A stretch of 64,000 nt of DNA from Aristolochia californica (taxonomy: Eukaryota; Streptophyta; Magnoliopsida; Piperales; Aristolochiaceae). The position numbers and the translations under genes are program-made. The stretch covers positions 11,255,981 to 11,319,980 of the forward strand of contig JARWKL010000008.1 of NCBI GenBank assembly GCA_029961685.1, written 5' to 3'. Shown here one piece after another: positions 62,548 through 64,000 of the stretch. The stretch's first letter is position 1. Each line of letters starts with the position of its first letter. The notes beneath the pieces were generated by a model. That model saw only the letters and a program-made list of their open reading frames with translations. It was not told the DNA's origin and did no database searches.

Positions 62548-63086
62548 AAGTCCTCACCCAAGCAAGCACGAGGTAAGGAATTAAGAAGCACAAGCTGAAT
62601 TGAGTAGAAGACTTGAAGATCAAGTGGGACCCACAAATATCTCACGAGTTGGCAACCTTATCAAGATGAGCTAGAAGATCATGAGGGACCCATAAGGATA
62701 AGGCCAGGAGCTGGCCTCCTCCGTTAATTCACGTGAATGAAGAAAGAGTTCTAGTTAAACTCATATTAGTCTTCTAGTAGATTAATTTGAATAGACTTAT
62801 CTTAGAGAGTTAGAGATGGAATGTAATTAGGATTGAAAGGCAAATTGTTTGAGGACTCTACCTCTTCCTCTACTATAAATAGAGGTGTTGTAATTCGGAA
62901 TTTATCAAGTTACACATCTCAATCTCTAGTTGCTCTCTCTCTCTCTCTCTCTCTTTGCTTGGTGCAACCTCTCCTTTCCCTTTTATTTTTTCTTCTCTCT
63001 ACCCAAGAGTTCTTCTCCCCTTTTCTTCATTTTTCTTTCTTCTTTCTCTTGCTTGGAATTATGGAAAAGGGATCCTAAATATAACA
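62548..63086 (+). repeat. 3' LTR of right copia element, remainder
   Basis: The LTR continues after the nested insertion and matches the left copia LTR in reverse complement throughout. It carries a (CT)n tract at about 62933-62955 and ends ATATAACA, directly against reversed family A satellite. Confidence 0.88.
62874..62882 (+). promoter_or_regulatory. TATA box of right copia LTR
   Basis: TATAAATAG in CTACTATAAATAGAGGTG, at the same LTR position as the motif in the left copy (23977-23985), marks the likely U3 promoter. Confidence 0.7.
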
Positions 63087-64000
63087 CTTGAAACATATTA
63101 AAGATGAAAATGACCTATGGATCCAAACCTCATTAAATTCTCAAGTGAACATGCGGTGGAATATTTACCTAAGTCAAACAAACGAATATTTTGCCCTTAT
63201 AGAAAAAGTTGACCTAAGAATTATAGATGATTGTAATGTGATTTATCGATCAAACATGCGTAATGGGAAATATGTTTCTATGAAATGACTTATGGATTGG
63301 GAGACAACATTCAGTTAAAAATCCCCTGCCTCCCCCTTCTCCAGACGATTGCAAAACCTAATATTTAAAAACTAGAAAGAGTTTACAATCCCTAAAAATT
63401 ATAGAAACTTTTTGGAATTATCTCTCTCTACATTTGTGCATTTTCATTTTAGATGTATACTTTTTTCTTAAATCAAAACATGAGTTTTCACTTTTCCATT
63501 TATCTCGTAATAAAAAAAGATAAGGCAAATAGATCACAAAAAAATAAAAATTTTAGAGTTTATGTCTGCATAAAATTAAAAAAAACAACAAATGTAAGTA
63601 AAGAAAATTTATTCACTCACCACATATGAACACAAAAGATTTGATTTCCAAGTTTGGGAAATTCCACTAGTTCAACCCTAATAGCTTGGAATTTTATATG
63701 AAAGAGATTTCTAATTGATCCTACACATGTTTTAAATATGGATATGCATGCTTGAAACAAGTTAAAGATGGAAATGACCTATGGATCCAAACCTCATTAA
63801 ATTCTCAAGTGAATTTGCGGTGGGATATTTACCCGAGTCAAACAAGGCATTATTTTGCCCATTTATAAAAAGCTGACCTAACAATCATAGCTGATTGTAA
63901 AGTAATTTATCGATCAATCATGCGTAACGGGTGATATTTTTGTAAGAAAAGACTTATGGATTGGGAGTCAACACACAGTTAAAAATCCCTCGCCTCCCCC
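63087..64000 (-). repeat. Family A satellite, reversed segment
   Basis: The sequence is the reverse complement of family A: CTTGAAACATATTAAAGATG, then CCTATGGATCCAAACCTCATT and so on, with A-type variants (no ATTTATTTAATG insertion; CCCAATCC; GAACTAGTGG). It covers about 1.4 units to the window end. This is the only satellite on the minus strand in the window. Confidence 0.92.

Larger units (their letters stand above)
57528..63086 (+). mobile_element. Ty1/copia-like element, 3' part (right composite), interrupted
   Basis: The plus-strand counterpart of the left copia element. Pol text starts at about 57528 directly after a broken satellite dyad (TATTTAAAAAATATGTAA). It runs to the 3' LTR, whose start is at 59183 (TATTACAATG, from an expected TGTTACAATG). 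The LTR is split at 59286/62548 by a chromovirus-like element and ends at 63086 (ATATAACA). No 5' LTR, gag, protease or integrase is present. Confidence 0.9.

Noticed and set aside
1..64000. TTAGGGTT in each satellite unit as a telomere-like repeat
   Set aside because: There is one copy per unit, not in tandem; it is just part of the unit.
1..64000. tRNA, rRNA or other RNA genes
   Set aside because: The only tRNA-related sequences seen are short retroelement primer sites; no cloverleaf or rDNA segment was recognised by eye.

Overview
This is nuclear DNA of a land plant, probably pericentromeric or other heterochromatin. It holds no intact gene and no host gene that I can support. The evidence for a plant is the AT-rich long-unit satellite plus degraded Athila/Tat-like, chromovirus-like and Ty1/copia LTR retrotransposons, primed by tRNA-Asp or initiator tRNA-Met complementary sites and partly nested in each other. 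I cannot name the species.

Layout. Family A satellite (units about 650 bp, + orientation) fills 1-650, 6202-9272, 11009-16781 and 21427-23774. It is split by an internally deleted Athila-like element (651-6196), a truncated chromovirus-like element (9273-11008) and a two-LTR but decayed chromovirus-like element (16782-21426). A left composite follows: the 3' part of a copia element (23775-26166, minus strand) abutting a 5'-truncated chromovirus-like element (26167-30249, minus strand). Family B satellite (units about 670-680 bp, + orientation, about 40 units) runs from 30250 to 57527. A right composite follows: the 3' part of a related copia element (57528-63086, plus strand) whose LTR is split by a deletion-derivative chromovirus (59287-62547). 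The window ends with family A again (63087-64000), now in reverse orientation.

The large-scale pattern is therefore A(+), TE(-), B(+), TE(+), A(-). Both composites keep an intact LTR end where they face A and are cut off where they face B. The A array also carries segmental copies: the insertions at 9273 and 16782 look like duplicated copies of one integration event, and 12302-12325 is a near-matching empty version of the Athila-like insertion site.

How it works together: nothing here forms a pathway. The retroelement domains (Gag, zinc knuckle, protease, RT, RNase H, integrase, chromodomain-like tail) are broken by stops, frameshifts and deletions. The informative content is the satellite organisation, its two short inverted repeats, the concentration of breakpoints around one of them, and a short peptide encoded across the pol/3' LTR boundary in three chromovirus groups.
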